Below, in pieces: positions 35,723-45,600 of a DNA stretch of 56,680 bases. The notes beneath the pieces are model-generated. The model saw only the letters and a list, made by a program, of their open reading frames with translations. It was not told the DNA's origin and searched no databases. Each line of letters opens with the position of its first letter. The stretch's first letter is position 1. A program made the position numbers and the translations under genes. This DNA is from an uncultured Prevotellaceae bacterium (GTDB lineage Bacteria; Bacteroidota; Bacteroidia; Bacteroidales; Bacteroidaceae), in the NCBI GenBank assembly GCA_902771155.1, contig CACXVS010000016.1, positions 1-56,680 of the forward strand, given 5' to 3'.

Positions 35723-36820
35723 TTATTCCGATGAATTTTCTTCAGGAAGCTCATTTTCGCCCTCTTTAGTTACATAACGCTGGTAATAAGCGATGCACAA
35801 CGTGGTAGCAGGCAGGGCTATAATCAGGCCGATAAAGCCCAGCAAAGCACCCCATACTGAAAGGCTCAGCAGGAGAATGGCGGGATTGAGCCCCATGGCC
35901 TTTCCCATCACCTTAGGCGTGACCACCATATCGCAGATAAGCTGAACGATGACAAACACTGCGAGTGCCATCGCCAGGATAATCCAGAAGTTCTGACCAG
36001 TATCGGCCGACTTGAGCAGTGCCAGCAGTACCGTAGGGATGAGGGCAAAGGTATGGAGATAGGGCACTAGGTCCATAATACCAATCATAATACCAAGGCC
36101 GATGGCCATAGGGAAATCGATGATGGTAAAGCCGATGCAGAACAGAACGCCCATGATGAGGGCCACTAGACCTTGACCACGCACGTAATTATTGAGTTCG
36201 CGCTCCACATCGCCCATCAACTCACGCCAGAAGGGACGTGCCTTCTTAGGAAAGATGCGGATCCAATTGTCGGTCAGGTACTCGTAATCGAGCAAAATGA
36301 AGAACATATATAATAAGGTGATAAACGAGGCTATCACGCTCACAATAACACTATAAGTCTGACCAAGCACGTTAAACAGTCCAGGCATGATGGTCTTCAG
36401 ACTACCCGCAAACGAGTCGCTCTGGAAGAAATTGCCAATCTGTTCCTGATTCTCGAGCCACCACTCGGAGATAGCGGCAGGGATGCTCTTGATGTGAGCC
36501 TCCTTGTGGATGTAGTCGGTAGCTAACTGACCCAGTTTCTCGAACTGCTCGATCATCGGGGGGATGATGAGATACACAATGCCACTGATGACGGCAATGA
36601 CCAAGAGAAGTGTGAGAATGATGCTCAGAGCCCTAGGCAGATGCATGCGATGCTCAACAAACTTGACCATCGGATAGAGCAGATATGCAAAAAACCAAGC
36701 AATGAAGAAAGGCAACAGCACACTGCTCAGATAATTCACTAGCAGGAGAATGCCCAAAATGAGCAGACCGATGCCTACCCAACGGATCAAACGGTCGAAG
36801 GTGATAGTCTCTTTTGTCAT
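35723..36820 (-). CDS. AI-2E-family (PerM-like) membrane protein
   Basis: 365 residues with about seven to eight membrane helices and the family pattern: an N-terminal helix pair, the long amphipathic region IPPMIEQFEKLGQLATDYIH, YVRGQGLVALIMGVLFCIGF, IGLGIMIGIMDLVPYLHTFA and the C-terminal MGKAMGLNPAILLLSLSVWG. Members include the AI-2 exporter TqsA and sodium/proton antiporters, so the substrate is not fixed. Divergent from rsmI; no neighbour indicates a pathway. Confidence 0.88.
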   Translation of the reverse strand: MTKETITFDRLIRWVGIGLLILGILLLVNYLSSVLLPFFIAWFFAYLLYPMVKFVEHRMHLPRALSIILTLLLVIAVISGIVYLIIPPMIEQFEKLGQLATDYIHKEAHIKSIPAAISEWWLENQEQIGNFFQSDSFAGSLKTIMPGLFNVLGQTYSVIVSVIASFITLLYMFFILLDYEYLTDNWIRIFPKKARPFWRELMGDVERELNNYVRGQGLVALIMGVLFCIGFTIIDFPMAIGLGIMIGIMDLVPYLHTFALIPTVLLALLKSADTGQNFWIILAMALAVFVIVQLICDMVVTPKVMGKAMGLNPAILLLSLSVWGALLGFIGLIIALPATTLCIAYYQRYVTKEGENELPEENSSE

Positions 36821-36887
36821 ATTCTCATCAATTTGACCGCAAAATTACCAAATCCTTTTAAAAATTGCAAAGTTTTTGCCGCTTTTT

Positions 36888-36919
36888 TTGTGTATTCTGA
36901 TTATTTGCGCTAAATTTGC
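36888..36919 (+). promoter_or_regulatory. Promoter of rsmI
   Basis: TTG (36888-36890), 20 nt, TAAATTTGC (36911-36919). The ATG at 36927 is only 7 nt further, implying a leaderless or nearly leaderless mRNA. Confidence 0.75.
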
Positions 36920-36926
36920 GGCCGTA

Positions 36927-37613
36927 ATGGGCATATTGTATATTGTTCCGACCCCAGTAGGCAATATGGAAGACATGACCTTCCGAGCCATTCGTATTCT
37001 GAAAGAAGTCGATCTCGTGCTGGCGGAAGATACCCGGACATCGGGCATCCTTTTGAAACATTTCGACATTAAGAACGCCCTGATGTCGCACCATAAATTC
37101 AATGAACATGGTACTTCGGCCGGCATCGTCAACAGACTGTTGGCGGGTGAGAATGTCGCGCTGATCAGTGATGCGGGCACGCCAGGCATCAGCGATCCAG
37201 GATTTTTCCTGGTGCGCGAGGCCGTTAGGGCGGGGGTTGAGGTGCAATGCCTGCCAGGAGCTACGGCCTTTGTGCCGGCATTGGTGGCAAGCGGTCTGCC
37301 GTGCGACCGTTTCACCTTCGAAGGATTCCTGCCTCAGAAGAAAGGGCGCAAGACCAAACTCGACTCACTGAAAGACGAGGATCGCACCATGATATTCTAC
37401 GAATCGCCCTACCGGCTGATAAAAACGCTCGAGCAGTTTGCTGAAACGTATGGTGAGGAGCGCCAGGTGAGTGTTTGCCGCGAGATATCAAAGGTGCACG
37501 AAGAAAGCGTTAGAGGCAGTTTGGCTGAAGTGATCGCCCATTTTAAGGAAACGCCCCCCAAAGGTGAGATCGTGATCGTATTAGAAGGACATAAACCAAT
37601 TAAAATTCAATAA
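36927..37613 (+). CDS. rsmI: 16S rRNA (cytidine-1402-2'-O)-methyltransferase
   Basis: Methylates C1402 in the ribosomal decoding centre using SAM. 228 residues from ATG 36927, which begins the universally conserved MGILYIVPTPVGNMEDMT. Further marks are LAEDTRTSGILLKHF, LISDAGTPGISDPGFFLVR, the SAM pocket LPGATAFVPALVASGLP and IFYESPYRLIKTL. An in-frame ATG at 36876 is upstream of the promoter and rejected. The next gene begins after 4 nt, so the two are likely cotranscribed. Confidence 0.96.
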   Translation: MGILYIVPTPVGNMEDMTFRAIRILKEVDLVLAEDTRTSGILLKHFDIKNALMSHHKFNEHGTSAGIVNRLLAGENVALISDAGTPGISDPGFFLVREAVRAGVEVQCLPGATAFVPALVASGLPCDRFTFEGFLPQKKGRKTKLDSLKDEDRTMIFYESPYRLIKTLEQFAETYGEERQVSVCREISKVHEESVRGSLAEVIAHFKETPPKGEIVIVLEGHKPIKIQ

Positions 37614-37617
37614 GGAA

Positions 37618-38469
37618 ATGAAAAAACTATTTTTCTTTGCTGCCTGCGCTATGGCAGTAGCAAGTTGTAACAACGATGCTGTGAAGAAAGCTGAGCTGGC
37701 TGCTACCCAGCAGCGTGATTCACTCGAACAGATTATTGCACAGAAAGACAATGAGATCAACGACATGATGACCACATTGAGTGACATCGAGGAGGGCTTC
37801 CGCGAGATTACCGAAGCCCAGAATCGGGTGACGTTGGCCAAGTCAGGCGAGGGCACTAACACCAAAGTGCGCATACAGGAGAACATGATCTTCATACAGC
37901 AAGCTATGAAACAGAATAAAGAACTCATCAACAAGCTGAAGCAACAAGTGCGCGAGAGTACTGTGAAAGGCGGACAACTCAAGAAGATCATCGATAACCT
38001 AACCCAACAGATGGAGGTCAAGGACCAGCAACTTCAGGCGCTACGCGAGGAACTCGACAAGAAGGATATCCACATTGCCGAACTTGACGAAAAGGTTGCC
38101 GACCTGAACAATAACGTAACCACACTGACGCAAGAGAACACTCAGAAGACTGAGACCATCTCGACGCAGGATAAGGCCCTTCACACCGCTTGGTTCGTAT
38201 TTGGCACCAAGAAGGAACTGAAGGAACAAAAGATTCTCGATGATGGCGAAGTGCTGCGTGCCAACTTCAACAAGGAATATTTCACAAAAATTGATATCCG
38301 CATCGACAAGGAGATTAAGCTCTACAGCAAATCTGCAGAAATCCTAACCGACCACCCCGCCAGCTCTTACGCTCTCACTCGCGATGCCAACAAGCAGTAC
38401 GTGCTTCGCATCAATGATCCTCAGGCTTTCTGGTCAACCAGCAAATATCTGGTAATTCAAGTGAAATAA
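37618..38469 (+). CDS. Coiled-coil lipoprotein, unknown function
   Basis: 283 residues. Lipoprotein signal MKKLFFFAACAMAVASC, then a long heptad-rich coiled coil (about 20-195: VKKAELAATQQRDSLEQIIA, KDQQLQALREELDKKDIHIA) and a C-terminal globular part starting near ALHTAWFVFGTKKELKEQ. Similar proteins are common and uncharacterised in Bacteroidales. It follows rsmI by 4 nt and ends in a strong terminator. An envelope-spanning or structural role is a guess. Confidence 0.85.
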   Translation: MKKLFFFAACAMAVASCNNDAVKKAELAATQQRDSLEQIIAQKDNEINDMMTTLSDIEEGFREITEAQNRVTLAKSGEGTNTKVRIQENMIFIQQAMKQNKELINKLKQQVRESTVKGGQLKKIIDNLTQQMEVKDQQLQALREELDKKDIHIAELDEKVADLNNNVTTLTQENTQKTETISTQDKALHTAWFVFGTKKELKEQKILDDGEVLRANFNKEYFTKIDIRIDKEIKLYSKSAEILTDHPASSYALTRDANKQYVLRINDPQAFWSTSKYLVIQVK

Positions 38470-38481
38470 AAAAGAACTATC

Positions 38482-38516
38482 ATCCCCAGCTCTCTAATGG
38501 CTGGGGATTCTTTTTA
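38482..38516 (+). terminator. Bidirectional terminator between the lipoprotein gene and tadA
   Basis: A 9-bp stem ATCCCCAGC / GCTGGGGAT with loop 38491-38499, followed by TCTTTTT on the plus strand. A run of A upstream (38468-38473) gives T's for the minus strand too, so it probably serves the convergent tadA. Confidence 0.88.
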
Positions 38517-38518
38517 TC

Positions 38519-38971
38519 TCAGCGACGGGCCTTGAAGAAATCTACCATCAACTGGCGGCACGCTTCTTCAAGCACACCCCCAACAACCTCGGCCTTGGGA
38601 TGCATGGCCCTTGGCGCATATTCATGATAACCACGCTTCTCGTCTGAGGCGCCATAGACAATGCGGGGTATCTGTGCCCACCCAATGGCACCAGCACACA
38701 TGGTACAAGGCTCTATGGTAACGTAGAGCGTACAATCCTTGAGGTATTTCCCCCCTAAGGTATTAGCAGCTGCGGTGATGGCCTGCATCTCAGCATGAGC
38801 AGTTACGTCGCAAAGCGTCTCTGTGAGGTTGTGAGCCCGAGATATCACACGGTCTTTACAAACCAACACAGCACCGATAGGAATCTCACCTGCTTCGTAG
38901 GCTACCTGTGCCTCGTCGAGCGCCATCTGCATAAAACGCTCGTCTTTATTTTGCTGTTCTTGCGAAATCAT
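38519..38971 (-). CDS. tadA: tRNA-specific adenosine deaminase
   Basis: Deaminates A34 of tRNA-Arg to inosine. 150 residues from ATG 38971 (MISQEQQNKDERFMQMALDE). Zinc and catalytic residues are His59 and Glu61 in TAHAE and Cys89 and Cys92 in EPCTMCAGA. An in-frame ATG at 39016 lies upstream of the promoter TATCTTTGC (38983-38975) and falls in a repeat, so it is rejected. The chosen ATG is 3 nt after the promoter box, so the mRNA should be leaderless. Confidence 0.95.
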   Translation of the reverse strand: MISQEQQNKDERFMQMALDEAQVAYEAGEIPIGAVLVCKDRVISRAHNLTETLCDVTAHAEMQAITAAANTLGGKYLKDCTLYVTIEPCTMCAGAIGWAQIPRIVYGASDEKRGYHEYAPRAMHPKAEVVGGVLEEACRQLMVDFFKARR

Positions 38972-38974
38972 GCT

Positions 38975-38983
38975 GCAAAGATA
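38975..38983 (-). promoter_or_regulatory. Promoter -7 element of tadA
   Basis: TATCTTTGC on the minus strand, 3 nt from the ATG. There is no clear TTG at -33; that position is in the ACACAGAG repeat. Confidence 0.6.
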
Positions 38984-38994
38984 TAAATTTAAAA

Positions 38995-39065
38995 ACACAG
39001 AGACACAGAGACACATGGATTTTTTGTTTTTTTATTATTTTTCTCTGTATCTCTGTATCTTTGTG
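38995..39065. repeat. Pair of 8-bp tandem repeats in inverted arrangement between tadA and birA
   Basis: Left: ACACAGAG, ACACAGAG, ACACATGG (38995-39018). Right: TCTCTGTA, TCTCTGTA, TCTTTGTG (39042-39065). The halves are roughly complementary across a T-rich spacer and could form a hairpin. The TATCTTTG within the right half resembles a promoter -7 box. Confidence 0.75.
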
Positions 39066-39080
39066 TTCAATTTTATTTTG

Positions 39081-39089
39081 TATCTTTGC
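39081..39089 (+). promoter_or_regulatory. Promoter -7 element of birA
   Basis: TATCTTTGC, 10 nt before the ATG at 39100. The nearest TTG lies 17 nt upstream (39061-39063), shorter than usual. Confidence 0.6.
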
Positions 39090-39099
39090 AAACGGATTT

Positions 39100-39810
39100 A
39101 TGGATTTCAAGATTATTCATATTGAAGAAACCGACTCTACCAATCGTTGGCTGAAGGAGAACGGAAAGGGCGAGATGGTGGCCGTGGCAGACTACCAGAC
39201 GGCAGGCAAAGGCTGTGGCACAAACACTTGGGAAAGCGAAAGGGGCAAGAACCTGACGTTCTCATTGCTGATTCACCCCACAGAGATTCATGCCAGCCGA
39301 CAGTTTCTCATCTCAGAGGCAGTATCGGTAGCGCTCTGTACGATGCTGGCAAACCACTTTGACTCACCAGCCCCACTGAGCATCAAATGGCCTAACGACA
39401 TCTATTATGGCGACAGGAAGATTTGTGGAATACTGATAGAGAACATGTTACAGGGGAGCACCATCAAAGACAGCATTATCGGCATTGGTATCAACGTGAA
39501 TCAAGAGACATTTAGAAGCGATGCACCTAACCCTGTATCAATGTATCAGATCCTGGGGTGTAAGACTGATCGAGAAACTTTGCTCCAGGAATTCCTCAAT
39601 CAACTGTCCATTGCCTTTGAGAGCAAAGACACTCCCTTGACTTATCGTAGAATGCTGTTTCGCCGAGACGGGTATTACACCTACAAAGACGCCAAAGGCC
39701 CATTTAAGGCCAAGTTGCTCGACGTGTTACTGGGAGGCAGTCTGGTGTTACTCGATACCAAGGGAGCAGCTCGCTATTATGCCTTTAAAGAAGTGGAATT
39801 CGTGATATAA
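39100..39810 (+). CDS. birA: Biotin-[acetyl-CoA-carboxylase] ligase
   Basis: Attaches biotin to carboxylase carrier domains. 236 residues from ATG 39100 (MDFKIIHIEETDSTNRWLKE). The biotinyl-AMP loop reads AGKGCGTNTWESERG in place of the usual GRGRxG, followed by LTFSLLI, SIKWPNDIYYGDRKICGILI and IIGIGINVNQ. There is no N-terminal DNA-binding domain, so it is not a repressor. An in-frame ATG at 39061 precedes the promoter and is rejected. Confidence 0.93.
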   Translation: MDFKIIHIEETDSTNRWLKENGKGEMVAVADYQTAGKGCGTNTWESERGKNLTFSLLIHPTEIHASRQFLISEAVSVALCTMLANHFDSPAPLSIKWPNDIYYGDRKICGILIENMLQGSTIKDSIIGIGINVNQETFRSDAPNPVSMYQILGCKTDRETLLQEFLNQLSIAFESKDTPLTYRRMLFRRDGYYTYKDAKGPFKAKLLDVLLGGSLVLLDTKGAARYYAFKEVEFVI

Positions 39811-39842
39811 TTATTAAATAAAAAAACTGAAACATTGAAATT

Positions 39843-40553
39843 ATGGCAAGATTTAAGAGAATTCTTTTGAAGCTCTCAGGCGAGAGTCTGATGGGCAAGC
39901 AGGGCTACGGCATCGACCCTGAGCGTCTGGGCGACTATGCCAAGCAGATCAAGGAGATCAGTGAAATGGGTGTCGAGATTGGTATCGTGATCGGTGGTGG
40001 AAACATCTTCCGTGGACTATCGGGTTCACAGAAGGGTTTCGACCGTGTGAAGGGGGACCAGATGGGCATGTGCGCCACGGTTATCAACTCACTGGCGCTG
40101 AGTTCTGCATTGGGTGCCGTGGGTGTGAAGAACAAGGTGCTGACTGCTATCCGCATGGAACCCATTGGCGAATTCTACACCAAATGGAAAGCCATCGAGG
40201 CTATGGAACAGGGGTATGTGTGTATCTTCTCGGCAGGAACGGGTTCGCCCTATTTCACCACCGATACTGGTTCTTCGCTGCGCGGTATCGAGATCGAGGC
40301 CGACGTGATGCTGAAGGGCACACGCGTGGACGGTGTCTATACCGCTGACCCTGAAAAAGATCCAACGGCCACGAAATTTGACGAGATCACTTATAAGGAG
40401 GTGCTGTCGAGAGGGCTGAAAGTGATGGACCTGACCGCCATTTGCATGTGTCAGGATAACAATCTGCCTATTTATGTATTTAATATGGATGTGGTGGGTA
40501 ATCTGAAGAAGGTGATGGATGGTGATCCAATCGGTACACTCGTACATAACTAA
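39843..40553 (+). CDS. pyrH: UMP kinase
   Basis: Phosphorylates UMP to UDP. 236 residues of the amino-acid-kinase fold: FKRILLKLSGESLMG, IVIGGGNIFRG, DQMGMCATVINSLALSSAL, FSAGTGSPYFTTDTGSSLRG and LKGTRVDGVYTADPEKDPTA. Lies 32 nt after birA; the AT-rich gap contains several TAA triplets. Possibly cotranscribed with birA. Confidence 0.97.
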   Translation: MARFKRILLKLSGESLMGKQGYGIDPERLGDYAKQIKEISEMGVEIGIVIGGGNIFRGLSGSQKGFDRVKGDQMGMCATVINSLALSSALGAVGVKNKVLTAIRMEPIGEFYTKWKAIEAMEQGYVCIFSAGTGSPYFTTDTGSSLRGIEIEADVMLKGTRVDGVYTADPEKDPTATKFDEITYKEVLSRGLKVMDLTAICMCQDNNLPIYVFNMDVVGNLKKVMDGDPIGTLVHN

Positions 40554-40570
40554 ACCTGACGGGCGAAGAG

Positions 40571-41044
40571 TCAGACCTCCTCAAACTCGACATATTCACC
40601 GTCGGTATGATCGAAGATTTTGCGCTTGTCGCTATCTTCACGATCATCGATAATCGTTACATTACCGTTCGCAGTTTTACTGCGAGCGGTATTTTCATTC
40701 TGAGCCTGTTGCTTGGACTGCTCCTTCTGCGACTGTTCCTTCTTAACATCAGACTCGCTCTTAAAATAATCATCGTCGAAGGGGTTATTGTCTTTCTTCT
40801 GTTGCTCTGCCTGATAGACTTCTTGTCTGGATCGCGGTCTCCTCGTTGTCTTTGTACTCTTAAAATAGTCGTTGTCGAAGGGCTTACGCTCTTTCTGCTC
40901 TCTCATTTTCTGATTGCGATAGTAGCTTTCTTCTACCTCCTCCTTGAGTTTCTTAACGCCCTTATATGATATATATATGACAACCATGATAATGATTGAC
41001 ACGAAAATGAGTCCGAACACTATAAAAGCAATAATACTCTTCAT
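40571..41044 (-). CDS. DUF4834-like membrane-anchored protein
   Basis: 157 residues: one N-terminal membrane helix (about 3-27), then a charged, probably disordered tail with two similar stretches, RKPFDNDYFKSTK and NNPFDDDYFKSES, and an acidic C-terminus. It resembles the DUF4834 family often found beside pssA in Bacteroidales. No function known. Lies 13 nt downstream of pssA. Confidence 0.72.
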   Translation of the reverse strand: MKSIIAFIVFGLIFVSIIIMVVIYISYKGVKKLKEEVEESYYRNQKMREQKERKPFDNDYFKSTKTTRRPRSRQEVYQAEQQKKDNNPFDDDYFKSESDVKKEQSQKEQSKQQAQNENTARSKTANGNVTIIDDREDSDKRKIFDHTDGEYVEFEEV

Positions 41045-41057
41045 TTCAAAATGATTT

Positions 41058-41738
41058 TTAGTTGGTCTTCTTAGCAGTCACTGCCGACAAAATGATATAC
41101 CAGGCGATAATCGCTGCAAACCCTGAGACACCCAACAAAAGGAGCAATGGGATGCAGGAAAGTACGAAAAGATACTTGACCTCGTTTCCTTTCCATCCCC
41201 AATGCTTGAACTTCAGTGCGAACATAGGGATCTCCGACACCAACAGATAGCAGCTTAAGAGCACACCTGCCAAAAGAATATAAGGGATGTAGGGAATCGC
41301 GTCGAGATATTCCTGAGTGCCGACGATGAGCGAGCCCCAGAAAAGGGCATTGGCAGGCGTGGGCAATCCGATGAAACCTAAAGCCTGACGCTCATCGAGA
41401 TTGAACTTCGCCAAGCGCAAGGCAGAGAATGCTGCCATGACAAAGGCAAGGAAGGGGAGTATAATGATATGGGTATCGAAGGTACAGAGGTAGCTGAAGA
41501 TGATGGCTGAGGGAGCAAAACCGAAGGTGATGCAGTCGGCCAAAGAGTCGAGTTCCTTGCCTATGGGTGAGGAAACATGGAGCATACGGGCCGTCATACC
41601 ATCAAAGAAGTCGAAAACGGCGCCTATGATGATGCACAACAAGGCCACGACAGGATTTCCCATGAAAGCAAAATAAGTGGCGATGCAACCCGATATCAAA
41701 TTGCAACAGGTAATCGTATTGGGAATATGCTTCTTCAT
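41058..41738 (-). CDS. pssA: CDP-diacylglycerol-serine O-phosphatidyltransferase
   Basis: Makes phosphatidylserine. About 226 residues from ATG 41738 (MKKHIPNTITCCNLISGCIA), with six or more membrane helices. It carries the CDP-alcohol phosphotransferase motif DG-x2-AR-x8-G-x3-D-x3-D in DGMTARMLHVSSPIGKELD and then SLAD. It directly follows psd, which uses its product, so the two form a phosphatidylethanolamine module. Confidence 0.95.
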   Translation of the reverse strand: MKKHIPNTITCCNLISGCIATYFAFMGNPVVALLCIIIGAVFDFFDGMTARMLHVSSPIGKELDSLADCITFGFAPSAIIFSYLCTFDTHIIILPFLAFVMAAFSALRLAKFNLDERQALGFIGLPTPANALFWGSLIVGTQEYLDAIPYIPYILLAGVLLSCYLLVSEIPMFALKFKHWGWKGNEVKYLFVLSCIPLLLLLGVSGFAAIIAWYIILSAVTAKKTN

Positions 41739-41760
41739 ACCAATTATCAACTATCAATTA
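41739..41760 (-). repeat. Short 7-8-bp-period tract at the psd/pssA junction
   Basis: Minus strand AATTGATAGTTGATAATTGG. The psd stop TAA is in its first unit, and TGA occurs twice at 7-nt spacing. Confidence 0.5.
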
Positions 41761-42465
41761 AGCCAACTTCGCTATTATTGTCTGATCGCCAACAGTGGGC
41801 TGATCCATTGTGACACAAGCCTTAGCAGTAAGGGGCAGGAATACATCCACACGCGAACCCAACTTGATGAAGCCCATATGCTCGTCGATATAGCACTCTT
41901 CACCCTCTTTGGCATAAGTGACAATACGGCGCGCTACTGCTCCGGCAATCTGACGAACCAGGATATCCTCACCCTCAGGTGTAGTAATCATGATGTCGGC
42001 ATGTTCGTTCTCTTCGCTGGCCTTAGGTAACCATGCCTTGTGGTAGTTGCCATTAAAATGCTTCACGAATTTTACCTTTCCATCTATTGGAAACCAATTG
42101 GCGTGGACGTTAAGCGGACTCATGAAGATAGAGATCATAAGGCGCTTATCGTGAAAATACGTATTCTCCTCGGCCTCCTCCACGACGACGATTCTGCCGT
42201 CGGCAGGCGCTACGACCAACCGCTCGGTGTCGCCGTTATAATATCGTATAGGACAACGATAGAAATTAAGAGCCATCAGCCAAGCTGCCACCAGAATACC
42301 ACATACCAATAACATAATGAGATGGCTCACAAAAGGATTGGCGCCCTTCAGCAAATACCACAGACCTACTGATATGATACAGATGAGGATGGCGCTATAG
42401 AGTAGTTCGGTAGTACCCTCACGATGAATCCTGATTTTCTTGAGTTTCTTAATTCTCTCTCCCAT
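41758..42465 (-). CDS. psd: Phosphatidylserine decarboxylase (short, archaeal-type)
   Basis: Converts phosphatidylserine to phosphatidylethanolamine. About 235 residues from ATG 42465 ([20 protein letters not shown]), with two N-terminal hydrophobic segments, [31 protein letters not shown] and the self-cleavage site [10 protein letters not shown], where the serine becomes the pyruvoyl group. An in-frame ATG at 42507 lies at the promoter and is rejected. Divergent from dnaE. Confidence 0.94.
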   Translation of the reverse strand: MGERIKKLKKIRIHREGTTELLYSAILICIISVGLWYLLKGANPFVSHLIMLLVCGILVAAWLMALNFYRCPIRYYNGDTERLVVAPADGRIVVVEEAEENTYFHDKRLMISIFMSPLNVHANWFPIDGKVKFVKHFNGNYHKAWLPKASEENEHADIMITTPEGEDILVRQIAGAVARRIVTYAKEGEECYIDEHMGFIKLGSRVDVFLPLTAKACVTMDQPTVGDQTIIAKLA

Positions 42466-42495
42466 CGGATTGTTTAGATGTTTCGTTATTCGGCT

Positions 42496-42527
42496 GCAAA
42501 GGTACACATTTTTTACGTAAGTTACAA
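42496..42527 (-). promoter_or_regulatory. Promoter of psd-pssA
   Basis: TTG (42527-42525), 20 nt, TACCTTTGC (42504-42496), 30 nt before the psd ATG. Confidence 0.75.
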
Positions 42528-42545
42528 ACTTTTCACGTTTTTCTT

Positions 42546-42577
42546 TTGGTATTTCGGTTTTTTAGGCGTATCTTTGG
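42546..42577 (+). promoter_or_regulatory. Promoter of dnaE
   Basis: TTG (42546-42548), 20 nt, TATCTTTGG (42569-42577), 31 nt before the ATG at 42609. It faces the psd promoter back to back. Confidence 0.75.
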
Positions 42578-42608
42578 AGCTCAAAAACATAAGAAACAGC
42601 ATAAACTG

Positions 42609-45600
42609 ATGGAAGATTTCGTACATCTGCACGTACATACATACTACTCGATCCTTGATGGGCAATCGAGCATCAAGAGGCTTGTGGACAAGGCCATTGC
42701 CGACGGCATGAAGGGCATGGCGATTACCGACCACGGCGATATGTTTGGCATTAAGGAATTTCACGACATCTGCAACGGTGTGAACAAACAACGCAAGAAA
42801 GACGGTCTCGAACCATTTAAGCCCATCTTCGGTTGTGAAATGTATGTGGCCCGTCGGGGCGACATGATGCTGAAGGAGAATAAAGAAGACTTGGGTGGCT
42901 ACCACCTCATTGTACTGGCCAAGAACTATAACGGCTATAAGAACCTCATCAAACTCGTGAGTAACTCATGGGTTGACGGCTTCTACAACCGTCCCCGTAC
43001 GGATCACAAGCAACTTGAGAAGTATCATGAAGACCTCATTGTGTGTTCTGCCTGTATCGCTGGTGAGGTGCCTGCAAAGATTCTGAAGGGAGATATCGCT
43101 GGTGCCAGGGAGTCGATCGAATGGCACAAGCGTCTCTGGGGCGACGACTATTATCTGGAGTTGCAACGCCATGAGGTGACGGATCCTACGATTCGAGCCA
43201 ATCGGGAGACGTTCCCTTTGCAACAACAAGCCAACAAAGTCTTGATAGAACTGGCCAAGGAGTATGGCATCAAACTGGTGTGCACCAACGATGCCCACTT
43301 TGTGGACAAAGAGAATGCCGAGGCCCACGACCATCTGCTCTGTCTCTCTACAGGCAAGGATCTTGACGATCCCACGCGCATGCTCTACTCCAAGCAGGAG
43401 TGGTTTAAGACACAACAGGAGATGAACGACATCTTCAGTGATGTGCCTGAAGCATTGGCTAACACCGTAGAAATATTAGACAAGGTAGAGGTCTATAGCC
43501 TCGATAACGATCCCATCATGCCCTTCTTCCCCATCCCCGAGTCGTTTGGTACAGAAGAAGAATGGCGGCAGAAGTTCACTGAGCAGCAACTCTACGACGA
43601 GTTTACAAGCGACGAGAACGGTCAGAACTCCTTGTCGCCTGAAGAAGGTGAGAAGAAGATCAAGAAACTGGGAGGCTACGACAAGATCTACCGCATCAAG
43701 TTCGAGGCTGACTATCTGGCAGAACTGGCCTATAATGGTGCCAAGAAGCGTTATGGCGACCCCATACCCGACGAGGTGGCAGAGCGCGTGAAGTTCGAAC
43801 TGCATATCATGAAGACCATGGGTTTCCCTGGTTACTTCCTCATCGTACAGGACTTTATCAACTCTGCGCGTGATATCCTCGACGTCATGGTAGGTCCAGG
43901 ACGTGGTTCTGCAGCTGGATCGGTGGTGGCCTACTGCTTAGGTATCACCAAGATCGACCCTCTGAAATACGACCTGCTGTTTGAGCGTTTTCTGAACCCA
44001 GACCGTATCTCGTTGCCTGATATCGATACCGACTTCGACGATGACGGACGAGGACGCGTTCTGAAGTGGGTAATGGATAAGTATGGCCATGAGAACTGTG
44101 CCCATATCATCACCTACGCCACGATGGCCACGAAGAACTCCATCAAAGACGTGGCACGCGTGGAGAAAGTGCCCCTTGGACTCACTAATGCCCTCTGTAA
44201 GGCCATTCCCGATCGTCTTCCCGAGGGTATGAAGATGAACCTGCCTAACGCCATCAAGTGTACCCCAGAACTGCAGGAGGCCGAGTCATCGAAGGATCCG
44301 GCCCTTGCCAATACTATCAAATATGCGAAGATGCTCGAAGGCACTGTACGAGGTACTGGCATTCATGCTTGCGGATTCATCATCTGCAGAGACCCCATCA
44401 GCGACCATGTGCCTGTATCAACGGCCGACGATCCAGACTTCAAGGGTACCAAGACCAACTGCACACAGTACGACGGACACGTCATCGAATCGACGGGTCT
44501 CATCAAGATGGACTTCCTGGGACTGAAGACACTCTCGGAGTTGAAGGAAGCCTGCGCCAACATCAAACGCACCCGAGGCATCGAGGTCGATCTGGACAAT
44601 ATCCCCATCGACGACCCCAAGACCTACGAACTCTACCAGCAAGGCAGCACCATCGGCACCTTCCAATTTGAGTCGAACGGTATGCAGAAATACCTGCGCG
44701 AGCTTCACCCCACAGTGTTCGAGGACCTCATCGCCATGAATGCCCTCTATCGCCCGGGACCTATGGACTATATCCCCTCGTTCATCGCCCGTAAGAACGG
44801 TCGCGAAGAGATTAAGTACGATATCCCGTGCATGGAAAAATATCTAAAGGATACCTACGGCATTACCGTCTATCAGGAGCAGGTGATGCTTCTTTCACGC
44901 CAGTTGGCCGACTTCACGCGAGGTGAAAGTGACGCCCTACGTAAAGCGATGGGTAAGAAAAAGAAGGACATCGTCGATGCCATGAAGCCAAAATTTATTG
45001 AGGGAGGCAAGAAGAATGGTCACGACCCTGCCACGCTGGAGAAGATATGGGCCGACTGGGAGAAGTTTGCCTCCTATGCCTTCAATAAATCGCATGCCGC
45101 TTGCTATTCGTGGGTAGCCTATCAGACGGCCTACCTCAAGGCGAACTATCCAGCAGAGTTCATGGCCGCCATCATGAGCCGTCGGCGAGACCAGATTACG
45201 GAGATTACCAAACTGATGGACGAGTGTAAGCGCATGGATATCGAGACCTTAGGACCCGATGTCAACGAGTCGTACGAGAAGTTTGGTGTGAACCACCACG
45301 GACAGATACGTTTCGGTCTTGGCGCCATCAAGGGCATGGGCGACTCTGCAGCTCTGTCAATTATCGACGAGCGCGAGAAGAACGGTCCCTATAAGGATAT
45401 CTACGACTTTGCCCAGCGCGTCAACTACGGCTCTGTCAACCGCAAGGCCTTCGAATCGCTGGCATTGAGCGGTGGCTTCGACAGCTTTGGCATACGGCGT
45501 GAGGATTATTTCTCTGCCAACGCCAAGGGAGAGGTGTTCCTCGACACCCTTGTACGCTACGGACAGCTCTACCAACAGGAACAGGCCGAGATGCAGAACT

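Noticed and set aside
42546..42608. Upstream start of dnaE
   Set aside because: The promoter lies within the extension, and the PHP domain begins normally at the 42609 ATG.
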